A stretch of 37,009 bases of DNA from positions 1 through 37,009 of the forward strand of contig ONVC01000022.1 in assembly GCA_900321205.1 (NCBI GenBank), read 5' to 3'. The notes beneath the pieces were generated by a model. The model had not been told where the DNA came from. It was given only the letters and a program-made list of their open reading frames with translations, and made no database searches. Every line of letters starts with the position of its first letter. The first letter of the stretch is position 1. A program made the translations under genes and the position numbers. Below are positions 17,672-25,836 of the stretch, in pieces. Origin of the DNA: an uncultured Acinetobacter sp. GTDB lineage: Bacteria > Cyanobacteriota > Vampirovibrionia > Gastranaerophilales > Gastranaerophilaceae.

Positions 17672-18073
17672 TCTCATTCTTTTACCAAAGATACTTTTGA
17701 ATAAAGATAGCAAACCTGTTCCGCCTATTCCGCCGCCGTTTTGGATACGTTCGGCATTTTTATTCGCATATTCGTTTCTCGGGTCAACAGCAAGAAGTCT
17801 TTCTAAATATTCTTTTGCACCATAACTGTCACCGATAGAATCTCTGAACTCTACCAGCTTTTCCAAAGCAAGGGTGTTTCTTGGGTCTATATCGGCAAGA
17901 TGCTCATAAAACTCGCTTGCCTTTGTTTTATCCCCTTCTGATTCAAGCAACTGGGCAATTGTTTCGGTTAAATCCGCATCTTTATTATTATACCTGTATG
18001 CGGTCATATATTCATTAAGAGCAACATCTTTATCGTTTCTTAAAATATTATATTTACCCCAATTTTTGCTCAT
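17669..18073 (-). CDS. C-terminal part of a split TPR protein
   Basis: 134 residues from an ATG that lies inside the end of the upstream TPR gene (20-bp overlap, +1 frame). It contains about three TPR-like helix pairs (DKDVALNEYMTAYRYNNKDAD, KASEFYEHLADIDPRN, AKEYLERLLAVDPRNEYA) and a Gly-rich, basic C-terminus (GGGIGGTGLLSLFKSIFGKR) that could touch the membrane. The repeats continue those of the upstream gene, so this is probably the other end of one ancestral TPR protein. It may be broken by a one-base G change or a small deletion. Alternatively it is a genuinely coupled second gene: the ATG is preceded only by a weak GAGAG. Confidence 0.65.
   Translation of the reverse strand: MSKNWGKYNILRNDKDVALNEYMTAYRYNNKDADLTETIAQLLESEGDKTKASEFYEHLADIDPRNTLALEKLVEFRDSIGDSYGAKEYLERLLAVDPRNEYANKNAERIQNGGGIGGTGLLSLFKSIFGKRMR
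18052..18062 (-). repeat. GGGGTAAAT motif at the TPR split site
   Basis: The minus strand reads TTG GGG TAA AT. The TAA is the stop of the first TPR part. In the overlapping frame GGT AAA TAT continues into the second part. Confidence 0.7.
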
Positions 18074-18929
18074 ATATTAACGCTCTCATTTGATAAATAA
18101 GAGGTGAGTTCGGAGCAAGTTTTTCAAACTCATCAATTTCTTTAAACGCCTCTTCATACATTTCTTTCTGGAAATAATACTGAGCCATTAACGAATGATA
18201 CGTGTGAATATTTGAATATTTATCCTTAACATCTGTTAAAATTTTATATCCTCTTTCATTATCACCCATATCAAATAATGCTCTTGCTTTTGTAAGTTCG
18301 TTCTTTGTAATGGCTAATGCTTTATCCGGTTGTGAATTTCTTATATAAAGACCTGCAAGGACTTCATCATATTCGGTAAAACCGTTATCCCTTTTTCCTC
18401 TTTCCATTATTTGTATAGCCGATATTATTCCCTCTGTTTTTTCATAGAGTTCACCGAGTTTTACATATACCATAGGATTTTTGTCATCGTCATCTGCAAT
18501 TCTTAAATACTCATCAATTGCTTCCTGATATTTTTCCTGACCTTCACAAAGTCCGGCATGGAGGTATCTTGCAGGGAGTGCTTCCTGAGCATCTTTAGCA
18601 TGAGATATAGCTTTTTTATAATCATTGTTAGCATAACTCATCTGTTGCTGAAGAGCGTGCATATTTCCGCGGAGCAAATAATACTTAAATTTATCTTCAT
18701 CAACAAAAATATCCAGAAGTTGTTCATGCGCCATAATATTTGCCGGATCAACCTCTAATATTTTTGCATAAATTTGTTTAGCTTCTTCTTTTTTTCCTAT
18801 TATTAATGCAACGTGAGCCGTACGTGTTAACAAATCGACATCATCAGGCTTATGCATCAGCATTTTTTTATATTCTGCATACGCTTCTTCGTATTTTTCG
18901 CTTTGTTCAAGTTGTTCCGCTGTATTCAT
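18054..18929 (-). CDS. TPR protein, N-terminal part of a split gene
   Basis: 291 residues of tetratricopeptide repeats from the first residue (EQLEQSEKYEEAYAEYKKML, KPDDVDLLTRTAHVALIIGKK, AKILEVDPANIMAHEQLLDI and so on). About seven or eight repeats form a protein-binding solenoid. There is no signal peptide or membrane span. The reading frame ends at TTG GGG TAA while TPR sequence resumes in the +1 frame, pointing to a frameshift. AGGGG lies 8 nt before the ATG, directly at the pth stop. The ffh/pth neighbourhood says nothing specific about its partner. Confidence 0.75.
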   Translation of the reverse strand: MNTAEQLEQSEKYEEAYAEYKKMLMHKPDDVDLLTRTAHVALIIGKKEEAKQIYAKILEVDPANIMAHEQLLDIFVDEDKFKYYLLRGNMHALQQQMSYANNDYKKAISHAKDAQEALPARYLHAGLCEGQEKYQEAIDEYLRIADDDDKNPMVYVKLGELYEKTEGIISAIQIMERGKRDNGFTEYDEVLAGLYIRNSQPDKALAITKNELTKARALFDMGDNERGYKILTDVKDKYSNIHTYHSLMAQYYFQKEMYEEAFKEIDEFEKLAPNSPLIYQMRALIYEQKLG

Positions 18930-18932
18930 ATC

Positions 18933-18943
18933 ATTTACCCCTA
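18933..18943 (-). repeat. TAGGGGTAAAT junction motif, pth to TPR
   Basis: The pth stop TAG begins the motif, followed in frame by GGG TAA (a second stop). The G-run also serves as the ribosome site for the TPR gene. Confidence 0.75.
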
Positions 18944-19498
18944 ATTATATTTGTTTTGTGTTTCTGCCATACCTTTTGTAAAATAACACACAATTCCTTC
19001 TTTTGCTATTGTTAATGTTTCTTTAAATTTCCCAAGTTCTTCCTGAGAAAAATTCTGTAAAACAAAAACTTCGGAAGGAATTTGCGGCTGAGGACCTATA
19101 CCGATTTTAAGCCTTGCTATATCTTTTGTACCCATATGCTGAATAACGGATTTAATCCCGTTATGTCCTCCGTCAGAACCGTTTGCTCTGAATCTGATTT
19201 TTCCCAACTCGAGCGAGAGGTCATCATAAACAACCAATATATCATTTACACCAATTTTATAATAATCGGCAACAGCCCTTACAGCTTCACCTGAAAGATT
19301 CATAAACGTAGTCGGTTTTATGAGAAGATAGTCTTCACCTCCGCTTGAAAATTTTGTCAGAAAGCATTTTAAACGTGAATTCTCTTTAAATGTAATTCCT
19401 GAGTTTAAAGCAATACTGTCTGCCAGCATAAAGCCTGCATTATGCCTTGTAAAAGTGTATTTAGTACCTACGTTTCCCAGTCCTACTATAAGTTTCAT
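18941..19498 (-). CDS. pth: Peptidyl-tRNA hydrolase
   Basis: 185 residues, normal. It releases peptides from drop-off peptidyl-tRNA. Motifs are GLGNVGTKYTFTRHNAGF with the catalytic His (about residue 19), KPTTFMNLSGEAV with the conserved Asn, DDLSLELGKIRFRANGSDGGHNG with the conserved Asp and His, and RLKIGIG. It sits between ffh and the TPR gene on one strand. The ffh stop is 57 bp upstream and carries TAGGGGTAAAT. A 10-codon ATG reading frame follows directly in that gap, but it has no spaced ribosome site, so I do not annotate it. The pth ATG itself has only a weak AAAAG upstream. Confidence 0.97.
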   Translation of the reverse strand: MKLIVGLGNVGTKYTFTRHNAGFMLADSIALNSGITFKENSRLKCFLTKFSSGGEDYLLIKPTTFMNLSGEAVRAVADYYKIGVNDILVVYDDLSLELGKIRFRANGSDGGHNGIKSVIQHMGTKDIARLKIGIGPQPQIPSEVFVLQNFSQEELGKFKETLTIAKEGIVCYFTKGMAETQNKYN

Positions 19499-19546
19499 TT
19501 TATTTTACTTTTCTTTTATAGTGCAATACGATACCGATATTTGCAC

Positions 19547-19557
19547 ATTTACCCCTA
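19547..19557 (-). repeat. TAGGGGTAAAT junction motif, ffh to pth
   Basis: The ffh stop TAG begins the motif, with GGG and TAA in frame after it. It is identical over 11 bases to the pth-TPR junction and to the kdsB-lpxK junction on the other strand. Confidence 0.75.
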
Positions 19558-20946
19558 TTTAAACCTTCTCATGTTTTTCATCATTTGATGCATTGAGAGT
19601 TTACCGCCCATTTCTGAGCCAAACTTACCCATCATTTTACCCATGTTCTTCTTCATATCGTTCATACCCTTCATCATTGAACGCATTTGTTCAAACTGAT
19701 TGATAAAGAGATTAACATCATGGAGAGAAATACCGGAACCTGACGCAATCCTTTTTTTACGAGAACTGTTCATCAGTTCAGGGTGTTCTCTTTCTTCAGG
19801 AGTCATACTTTGAATAAACACTTCTATACGCTTAAACTGTTTTTCTCCTTCGTGAGAGATAAGCTGCCTGTCATCTTTTGACAAACCAAGTCCGGGAATC
19901 ATCCCCAAAAGATTATCCATAGAACCAAACATTTTCATCTGTTTCTGCATCTTTAAAAAGTCATTAAAAGAAAATTCGGCTTTTGCCATCTTTTCAGACA
20001 TTTCTTTTGCCGACTTTTCATCAAAAACTTCCTGAGCTCTTTCAACAAGAGAAACAATATCACCCATTCCCAAAATACGGGTTGCCATTCTTTCGGGATA
20101 AAAATCTTCTAACGCATTAAGTTTTTCACCTGTACCGGTTAACTTTATCGGTTTTTGAGTGCAGTAAACAACGCTTAATGCAGCACCACCTCTTGAATCA
20201 CCGTCAAGTTTTGTTAAAACAAGACCTGTTACACCGAGCTGAGCATCAAAGTTCTCAGCAACATTAACAGCTTCCTGACCGGTCATTGAATCTATTACAA
20301 GAAGTTTTTCGGCAGGGTGAAATACCCTGTCTATAAGCAAAAGCTCTGCCATCATATCAGTATCAATCTGCAAACGACCAGCCGTATCAAGAATAAGAGT
20401 ATTAAAACCGTTATCTTTTGCATAATTAATTGCATTGTTAATAATACCCTGAACGTCCTGACTTTCTTCTGAATAAACCTGAACCCCGATTTGTTCTCCT
20501 AAAGCTTTCAGCTGAGTAATAGCAGCCGGACGATAAACGTCACAGGCAACCAACAAAGGATTTCTGCCTTCTTTTTTAAGTTTGACTGCAAGTTTAGCCG
20601 AAGATGTTGTTTTACCGCTTCCCTGAAGACCAAGCATCATTATTAAGTTCGGATGTCCTGAAAAATCGAGAGGCTTAACTTCTTTTCCCAAAAGTTCTAT
20701 AAGCTCATCGTGAACAATTTTGACAAGCTGCTGCGAGGGATTAACTCCTGTTAAAACATTCTCGCCTTCTGCTTTATCTTTAATATTAGAAATAAATGCT
20801 TTTACAACTCTCAGGTTAACATCAGCCTCAAGTAAGGCACGCCTGATTTCACGCAGCGCATCCTGCATATTGTCCTGCGTAAGCTCCTTTTGACCTGCCG
20901 TACGTTTTATAATATCCTGCAATTTATCAGATAATGAATCAAACAT
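19555..20946 (-). CDS. ffh: Signal recognition particle protein Ffh (SRP54)
   Basis: 463 residues. It binds signal sequences and SRP RNA and targets ribosomes to the membrane. The N domain (about 1-100) is followed by the G domain with P-loop GLQGSGKTTSSAKLA (about 109-123), LVACDVYRPAAITQLK, DTAGRLQ, and TKLDGDSRGGAAL. The Met-rich M domain ends in a long run of Met/Lys/Gly. The gene starts right after a 22-bp perfect palindrome whose 3' arm contains AAGGG, its likely ribosome site. pth follows 57 bp downstream. The SRP RNA gene was not found in this window. Confidence 0.98.
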   Translation of the reverse strand: MFDSLSDKLQDIIKRTAGQKELTQDNMQDALREIRRALLEADVNLRVVKAFISNIKDKAEGENVLTGVNPSQQLVKIVHDELIELLGKEVKPLDFSGHPNLIMMLGLQGSGKTTSSAKLAVKLKKEGRNPLLVACDVYRPAAITQLKALGEQIGVQVYSEESQDVQGIINNAINYAKDNGFNTLILDTAGRLQIDTDMMAELLLIDRVFHPAEKLLVIDSMTGQEAVNVAENFDAQLGVTGLVLTKLDGDSRGGAALSVVYCTQKPIKLTGTGEKLNALEDFYPERMATRILGMGDIVSLVERAQEVFDEKSAKEMSEKMAKAEFSFNDFLKMQKQMKMFGSMDNLLGMIPGLGLSKDDRQLISHEGEKQFKRIEVFIQSMTPEEREHPELMNSSRKKRIASGSGISLHDVNLFINQFEQMRSMMKGMNDMKKNMGKMMGKFGSEMGGKLSMHQMMKNMRRFK

Positions 20947-20950
20947 CCGT

Positions 20951-20985
20951 AATATCCCTTATATATGTACATATATAAGGATATC
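20951..20985 (-). promoter_or_regulatory. Palindromic hairpin overlapping the ffh ribosome site
   Basis: A 22-nt perfect palindrome (CTTATATATGT and its complement) lies at 20958-20979, with ATATC flanks that nearly pair. On the minus strand the 3' arm ends in AAGGG, 10 nt before the ffh ATG. It could terminate the upstream gene, hide the ffh ribosome site, or both. The A-U-only core would melt easily. Confidence 0.5.
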
Positions 20986-20999
20986 ACAAACAAAGATAA

Positions 21000-22505
21000 T
21001 TAACCCCAGATACCGAATGTTCTTTCTATATTATCATTTTTTACCTGGTCGATACTTTCAAGCATCTTAGTTATAGCAGACTGCTCTGTTTCAAGATTTT
21101 TCATTCTGGTATCAATTCTTGATTCCTTAGCATTAATAACACTCTTATCATATTCATATTTAACAAGAGCTTCATTCCTTACATCAGAATCATTAACCAT
21201 AAAAATATTATCAAAGTTTGAAGCAACGCTGGTATCGTAGAAGAATTTTGTATTGTTTGAGCCTTCCGGTAAATCTTTGTTAAAACACTGATTTTCGGTA
21301 ATAGTTGTAACATAGTATTTATTATTCTGAAATACCTGATTAAGGTATTCCGAATCTTCTATCTGAGCATCTGTTGTCCAGCCGTTATCAGCAATTGCCT
21401 GAAATAACAGGTCATAATATTTTATAAGTGCTTCCTTATCGGCAGTCATAACCTGATTAGCAGTATCTACCGAAACATTGTATTCGTTTTTGGAATCATC
21501 AATCTGAGTTGACCTGGATTTTAATTCATCATACCAGTTATTCCATGCCTGAGTATCCATATAACGAACCGGGTATGTTTTTTCGCCTAAAACATCGCTA
21601 TCATTTGCCGAACCGTATTTTTCTAAATAAGCTTTCATTATAACAGCAAAAGCCTTAGAAATATCAAGTCTCCAGTCACCAAAATCACCTTTAAGACCGT
21701 CTGAATCTCTTAAACTGTCTGCAGTTTCATTTGTATCATTAATTAGTGCGGTATAATAATCGACAAAAGCCTGACAGCCAGCTTCAAAAGCTGTTTTGTC
21801 TTTTATATTCAGGTATTTGTCATCATCAAAGAAATACTTACTCATGTTATTTTTGATACCTTCTGCCAAAACTTTTAAATCATTGACAGAAGAAATAGGA
21901 TAGCCGTCATTTTCACCTTTTATATAAAGAGCAGATAAGTCTATCCCGTTAACACTTCCCAGCTTCTTTGCAAGATTATCAATTGTTAAATATTCGGTTC
22001 CAGCTTTTCTGGTTTCTTTTGCTTTCCAGGAGTCAAAACTTTCAAGTGAATCGTTATATGCATTTGTTGCATCAGCAACAGCAGATGAGGTCAAATCAAT
22101 ATTCTCAATTGTTTCCTGAGGAATTCCTGTCAATTGAGCCAAAATTTGATTTCTGATACTGCCTTCCCATTTTCCGCCGGCTGCATCAAGCATTTCCGCA
22201 TATTTTTGATACTGTTTGTTTAAAACAACTCTGCCGGAAGAATCAGTTATTAAAACAGGGCTTTTCATATTGTAAGCATTAGGCTTCATTAAAGTAGAAT
22301 AACTTATATCCGTATATGAAACGCCGGAATTATTTGACCATTTCATTGATTTGGAGCACAAAGCAGTCTGATATTCTTTTGTTACAGCCTGCATGTCACG
22401 AGTCAAAGACATCTTTTCCATAGAAAGATGCTGAAGCTCACGGCTGATATCGTGTTTTCTGCCGGTGAGCTGCAAGAATCTGACTTGTGATGCTGCCATT
22501 CCCAT
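21000..22505 (-). CDS. MGMAASQ-type protein, probable surface or filament-like coiled-coil protein
   Basis: 501 residues. It starts MGMAASQVRFLQLTGRKHDI, a pattern I associate with a multi-copy family in Gastranaerophilales. In those proteins (typically MGMAASQARLL) long helices at both ends flank a variable centre, an arrangement reminiscent of flagellin/hook proteins, but homology is not shown. Here N-terminal helices cover about 1-55 and C-terminal helices about 455-500. The middle is Asp/Asn/Tyr-rich, as in exported proteins. No cleavable signal is visible. AAGGA lies about 13 nt before the ATG. The stop TGG GGT TAA again resembles the junction motif. It is followed closely by ffh. Upstream lies the TTACAA repeat cluster. 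Confidence 0.65.
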   Translation of the reverse strand: MGMAASQVRFLQLTGRKHDISRELQHLSMEKMSLTRDMQAVTKEYQTALCSKSMKWSNNSGVSYTDISYSTLMKPNAYNMKSPVLITDSSGRVVLNKQYQKYAEMLDAAGGKWEGSIRNQILAQLTGIPQETIENIDLTSSAVADATNAYNDSLESFDSWKAKETRKAGTEYLTIDNLAKKLGSVNGIDLSALYIKGENDGYPISSVNDLKVLAEGIKNNMSKYFFDDDKYLNIKDKTAFEAGCQAFVDYYTALINDTNETADSLRDSDGLKGDFGDWRLDISKAFAVIMKAYLEKYGSANDSDVLGEKTYPVRYMDTQAWNNWYDELKSRSTQIDDSKNEYNVSVDTANQVMTADKEALIKYYDLLFQAIADNGWTTDAQIEDSEYLNQVFQNNKYYVTTITENQCFNKDLPEGSNNTKFFYDTSVASNFDNIFMVNDSDVRNEALVKYEYDKSVINAKESRIDTRMKNLETEQSAITKMLESIDQVKNDNIERTFGIWG

Positions 22506-22596
22506 AATTAATCGCTTTTCCTTTTGTTTTTTATTGTCCCTTTGATAACTTTATCGGCATAATCTGATAAAAACTTTAGAAATATAGAGAAAATTG

Positions 22597-22634
22597 TTAC
22601 AAAAGTTTACAAAAAACGTTACAATTCATTACAA
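22597..22634. promoter_or_regulatory. Candidate operator: four TTACAA elements, spacing 10, 12, 10
   Basis: TTACAA starts at 22597, 22607, 22619 and 22629, roughly one helical turn apart. It sits in the 250-bp divergent gap between the MGMAASQ gene (-) and the large TPR gene (+). The geometry matches direct-repeat binding by OmpR/PhoB-type response regulators. The rest of this gap is AT-rich and contains no gene I can support. Confidence 0.5.
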
Positions 22635-22756
22635 AAATATTTTAAAATCATGAAAATTTAAAAATAGTATATATGGATGATTTATAGAAAAATGCGTTTA
22701 AGATTTTAATTTTGATGTCGATTATTAATACATAATCATACATGGTTGGAGAGATT

Positions 22757-24406
22757 ATGACAGACACATTAGTTACCCCTGTAAAAGCCGGCATTACAAA
22801 TGCTAAGGGCTTATTGGAAGAAGCTCGTAAAGCGCACGAAAATTATCTTATAAGACAACAGAGCACCGATTTGGAAAAAGCTATCGAATGCTATGTAGAT
22901 GCAATAAAAGCTGACCCGGGCATTTGCGAATCATATTACAGACTGGCAAGTTTATTATTGTTGAAAGGACAAATTACTGTTGACGGTGCATTAGAACAGT
23001 GTAAAACAGCTTTAACATTAGAGCCGAAGAACGTAAATGCGCACATTTATTCAGGGTATTTTCAGTGTCTTAACGGAGATTTTGAGGAAGCGGAAAAAGA
23101 ATTTAAAATCGCAATAAATAACTCCGGTGTAAACTCAGCAAGACCGAGATTGTTTATGTCAAAACTGTTGTTTTCCAAAATTAAAAATCATACTTCCGGT
23201 ATTAAAGATATGATGAAGTTTTTGTATTATCTGTTATCAGGAAGCATGATGATTATGTGGGACTGCCCATCAATAAAAATGTTTTGCAAATTTCTCGCTA
23301 ATGATTTTTCAGTATTTTCATACAAAGCTCTCCGTGAAGCATTTGAAAAAATGACATTATTCCCGTCTGCTCTTGATGCATATACGAAGGGGCTTGAAAA
23401 AACAGCTCAGGGAAATCTGTTCTATCAAAAAATGGGAGACTTATCTCTTGAATGTAATAACATAGAAGCAAGTCTTGAATTTTTCAAGAAAGCTCATGAA
23501 CTTAATCCGTCAGACCGATCCGTTTTAATTAAACTGGCAACGGTAAATCAGACATATTTTCCGGAAAACGTTGATGAAACGATAGATTACTATACTTCAT
23601 TACTGGAATTTGGCATTGACTTAGATAAAATTTATTATGAACTCGGACATTTATACATAAATAAATCAGACAAAATTAATGCGGTAAGTGCATTTAAACT
23701 TGCACATACAATAGACCCCGAAAATCCATACTATAACAACTCACTTGCTTATGCTTACATTAAAGCTGAGCTTTATGATGATGCTATTGAATATTATCAG
23801 GAAGCAATACGCTTAAATCCTGATGCGGAATGGACTGCGATTGTTTGTCACGCATTAGGTGCAATTTATGCGGAAGTAAAAGGAAATTACGAAGCAGCAG
23901 AAGCAACCTTTAACGCAGGAATGGTACTTGATCCTAATAACGTTGATATACAACTTTCACTGGGCGATATGTACATGGTTCAGAATGAAATAGATAAAGC
24001 AATTAAAACATACTGCGACGCAATTACAGTAGACCCTGAAAATTATCTGAGCTACGCAAAAGCAGGTTTGGCTTTGTGGGAAAAAGACTATCTTGAAGAA
24101 TCTATCGTAGCTTTTCACAAATCAATCGAACTTAACCCGAATTTTGAAATAGCACAAAACAATCTTGGTGTTGTTTATCTGGATGGTATCGGCGACCCGA
24201 GATGTTCTGTTGAATACTTTAAAAATGCTATTGATATAAATCCTAATTATACGCTTGCATACTTCAATCTTGGAAGAGCTTATCAGGCTATCGGTGATAA
24301 AGCACTTGCCGCAGAATATTATCAAATGACACTTGATTTGAATAAAATAACGGAAGAAATGGAAGACAAAGACATCCGTTCAAGAATCTATGAATTATTT
24401 GAATAA
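22757..24406 (+). CDS. Large TPR protein, unknown partner
   Basis: About 549 residues, almost entirely tetratricopeptide repeats: for example AIECYVDAIKADPGICESYYRLA, AKTALTLEP-like units, EASLEFFKKAHELNPSDRSV, DDAIEYYQEAIRLNPDAEW, KAIKTYCDAITVDPENYLSYAKAG and SIVAFHKSIELNPNFEIAQNNLGVVYL, about ten or more units. A hydrophobic stretch near residues 150-170 (MMKFLYYLLSGSMMIMW) could insert in a membrane or be a buried helix. An in-frame ATG at 22742 adds five residues, but GGAGA 5 nt before the ATG at 22757 favours the latter. The 3' end overlaps the convergent MATE gene by 19 bp. Confidence 0.85.
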   Translation: MTDTLVTPVKAGITNAKGLLEEARKAHENYLIRQQSTDLEKAIECYVDAIKADPGICESYYRLASLLLLKGQITVDGALEQCKTALTLEPKNVNAHIYSGYFQCLNGDFEEAEKEFKIAINNSGVNSARPRLFMSKLLFSKIKNHTSGIKDMMKFLYYLLSGSMMIMWDCPSIKMFCKFLANDFSVFSYKALREAFEKMTLFPSALDAYTKGLEKTAQGNLFYQKMGDLSLECNNIEASLEFFKKAHELNPSDRSVLIKLATVNQTYFPENVDETIDYYTSLLEFGIDLDKIYYELGHLYINKSDKINAVSAFKLAHTIDPENPYYNNSLAYAYIKAELYDDAIEYYQEAIRLNPDAEWTAIVCHALGAIYAEVKGNYEAAEATFNAGMVLDPNNVDIQLSLGDMYMVQNEIDKAIKTYCDAITVDPENYLSYAKAGLALWEKDYLEESIVAFHKSIELNPNFEIAQNNLGVVYLDGIGDPRCSVEYFKNAIDINPNYTLAYFNLGRAYQAIGDKALAAEYYQMTLDLNKITEEMEDKDIRSRIYELFE

Positions 24407-25770
24407 AATTCTGACTTAAACTTTTTGTGAGATTTAATAAAAAATCTGTTAATTGTAGTATAGTACCCTATTGCAACTACAATTGAAGCTGTAACCCATG
24501 AAACGGGACCGGAGTAGAATACGCTGTAATAACCAATCATTCCGGCAAGGCATATTGCACAAAAAGAACGCATGACAAGTTCACCTATTGATGCAATTAA
24601 AGGAATTACAGGTCTGCCCAACCCCTGAAGGGCATTTCTGTAAATAAAAATCTGAGCAAGGAAGAAATAGAACAGCGAGCTGATTGTTAAATATGAGTGA
24701 GCTATTTTGACAATATTATCATTCCCTGAACCGATAAACAATCTTACAAGATCAGAGCCCCAGAAATACATTACAATCGCCATAATCATGCTCAGAATAA
24801 AATTTATTAATGAAGCTTTTTTTACACCGTTTTTTATACGTGAATAATATCTGGCACCAAAGTTTTGCGCAACGAATGTTGCAACTGCAATACCAAAAGT
24901 TACCATAGGCAAAATAGCTATTTGTTCAATTCTGAGGGCAGCTGTAAACGAAGCAATAATATCCGCGCCAAAAGAGTTACAAACAGCCTGAATAATTAAA
25001 ATACTGACACCTATAATTGCAAACTGTAAAGCGGTAGGAAGTCCTACACGTAAGTGTTCAACGGCAAAAGGAATATCATTTTTTGATATATGCCAGTGAG
25101 AACGGGACAAATGCAATACAGGCATTTTATATTTAATATAAATCATACACAAAATACCGGAAATACCTTGCGAGAAAATAAGTGCAAATGCGGAACCCGG
25201 AACTCCCAAACCGAGTTTTAGAATAAAAACAAGTGCAAGAAAAATATTAACCACAGAGGCAATTACTAATGCATATAAAGGAGTTAAACTGTCACCGAGA
25301 GCTCTGATCACGTTTGCAAGCAAATTATAAAAATTTGAAATAACCAGACCGATTACACAAATCAAAGTGTACCAATACGCATCATTGAATATTTCGGAGG
25401 GAACATTCATAAAGTATAAAATACGTTTAAGAAACAGAGAACAAAAAACGGAAAAAATAATTGTAAATACATAACTCAGAACAGTCGATACTACAAATGA
25501 ACGCCTGACACCGTTATAGTCTTTTGCTCCGAAACGCTGCCCCGTAATAACGGCAAAACCGTTTGTAAGCCCTATAATGATAAACATTATCAAAAAGAAC
25601 AACGGTGAAACAGCACCAACAGCAGCAAGTGCATTCATTCCGAGTGTTCTTCCGACAATTATAATATCTGCAATATTATAAAACTGCTGAAAAATATTTC
25701 CGATAAGCAAAGGTATCGAAAATATCATCATTAATTTTATCGGCTCGCCATGTGTAAGGTCTTTAATCAT
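24388..25770 (-). CDS. MATE family multidrug/cation exporter
   Basis: 460 residues with about 12 hydrophobic segments arranged as two homologous halves, as in MATE transporters. The N-terminus (MMIFSIPLLIGNIFQQFYNI then ADIIIVGR) and GAVSPLFFLIMFIIIGLTNG are typical. The second half has LRVGLPTALQFAIIGVSILI. It would export drugs or metabolites using Na+ or H+; substrate and coupling ion cannot be assigned. The start is 66 bp from the divergent Bcp start, so their promoters share that gap. The 3' end overlaps the TPR gene on the other strand by 19 bp, with no terminator hairpin visible. Confidence 0.93.
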   Translation of the reverse strand: MIKDLTHGEPIKLMMIFSIPLLIGNIFQQFYNIADIIIVGRTLGMNALAAVGAVSPLFFLIMFIIIGLTNGFAVITGQRFGAKDYNGVRRSFVVSTVLSYVFTIIFSVFCSLFLKRILYFMNVPSEIFNDAYWYTLICVIGLVISNFYNLLANVIRALGDSLTPLYALVIASVVNIFLALVFILKLGLGVPGSAFALIFSQGISGILCMIYIKYKMPVLHLSRSHWHISKNDIPFAVEHLRVGLPTALQFAIIGVSILIIQAVCNSFGADIIASFTAALRIEQIAILPMVTFGIAVATFVAQNFGARYYSRIKNGVKKASLINFILSMIMAIVMYFWGSDLVRLFIGSGNDNIVKIAHSYLTISSLFYFFLAQIFIYRNALQGLGRPVIPLIASIGELVMRSFCAICLAGMIGYYSVFYSGPVSWVTASIVVAIGYYTTINRFFIKSHKKFKSEFYSNNS

Positions 25771-25836
25771 TTTAAATATCCCTAATGTATATTATAATAA
25801 AAAATAAATAACATTAATTAACAAGAAGGAGAATAT

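Noticed and set aside
19505..19550. A 10-codon leader peptide between ffh and pth (ATG TGC AAA TAT ...).
   Set aside because: Its ATG overlaps the GGGGTAAAT motif with no spacing for a ribosome site, and there is no attenuator hairpin.
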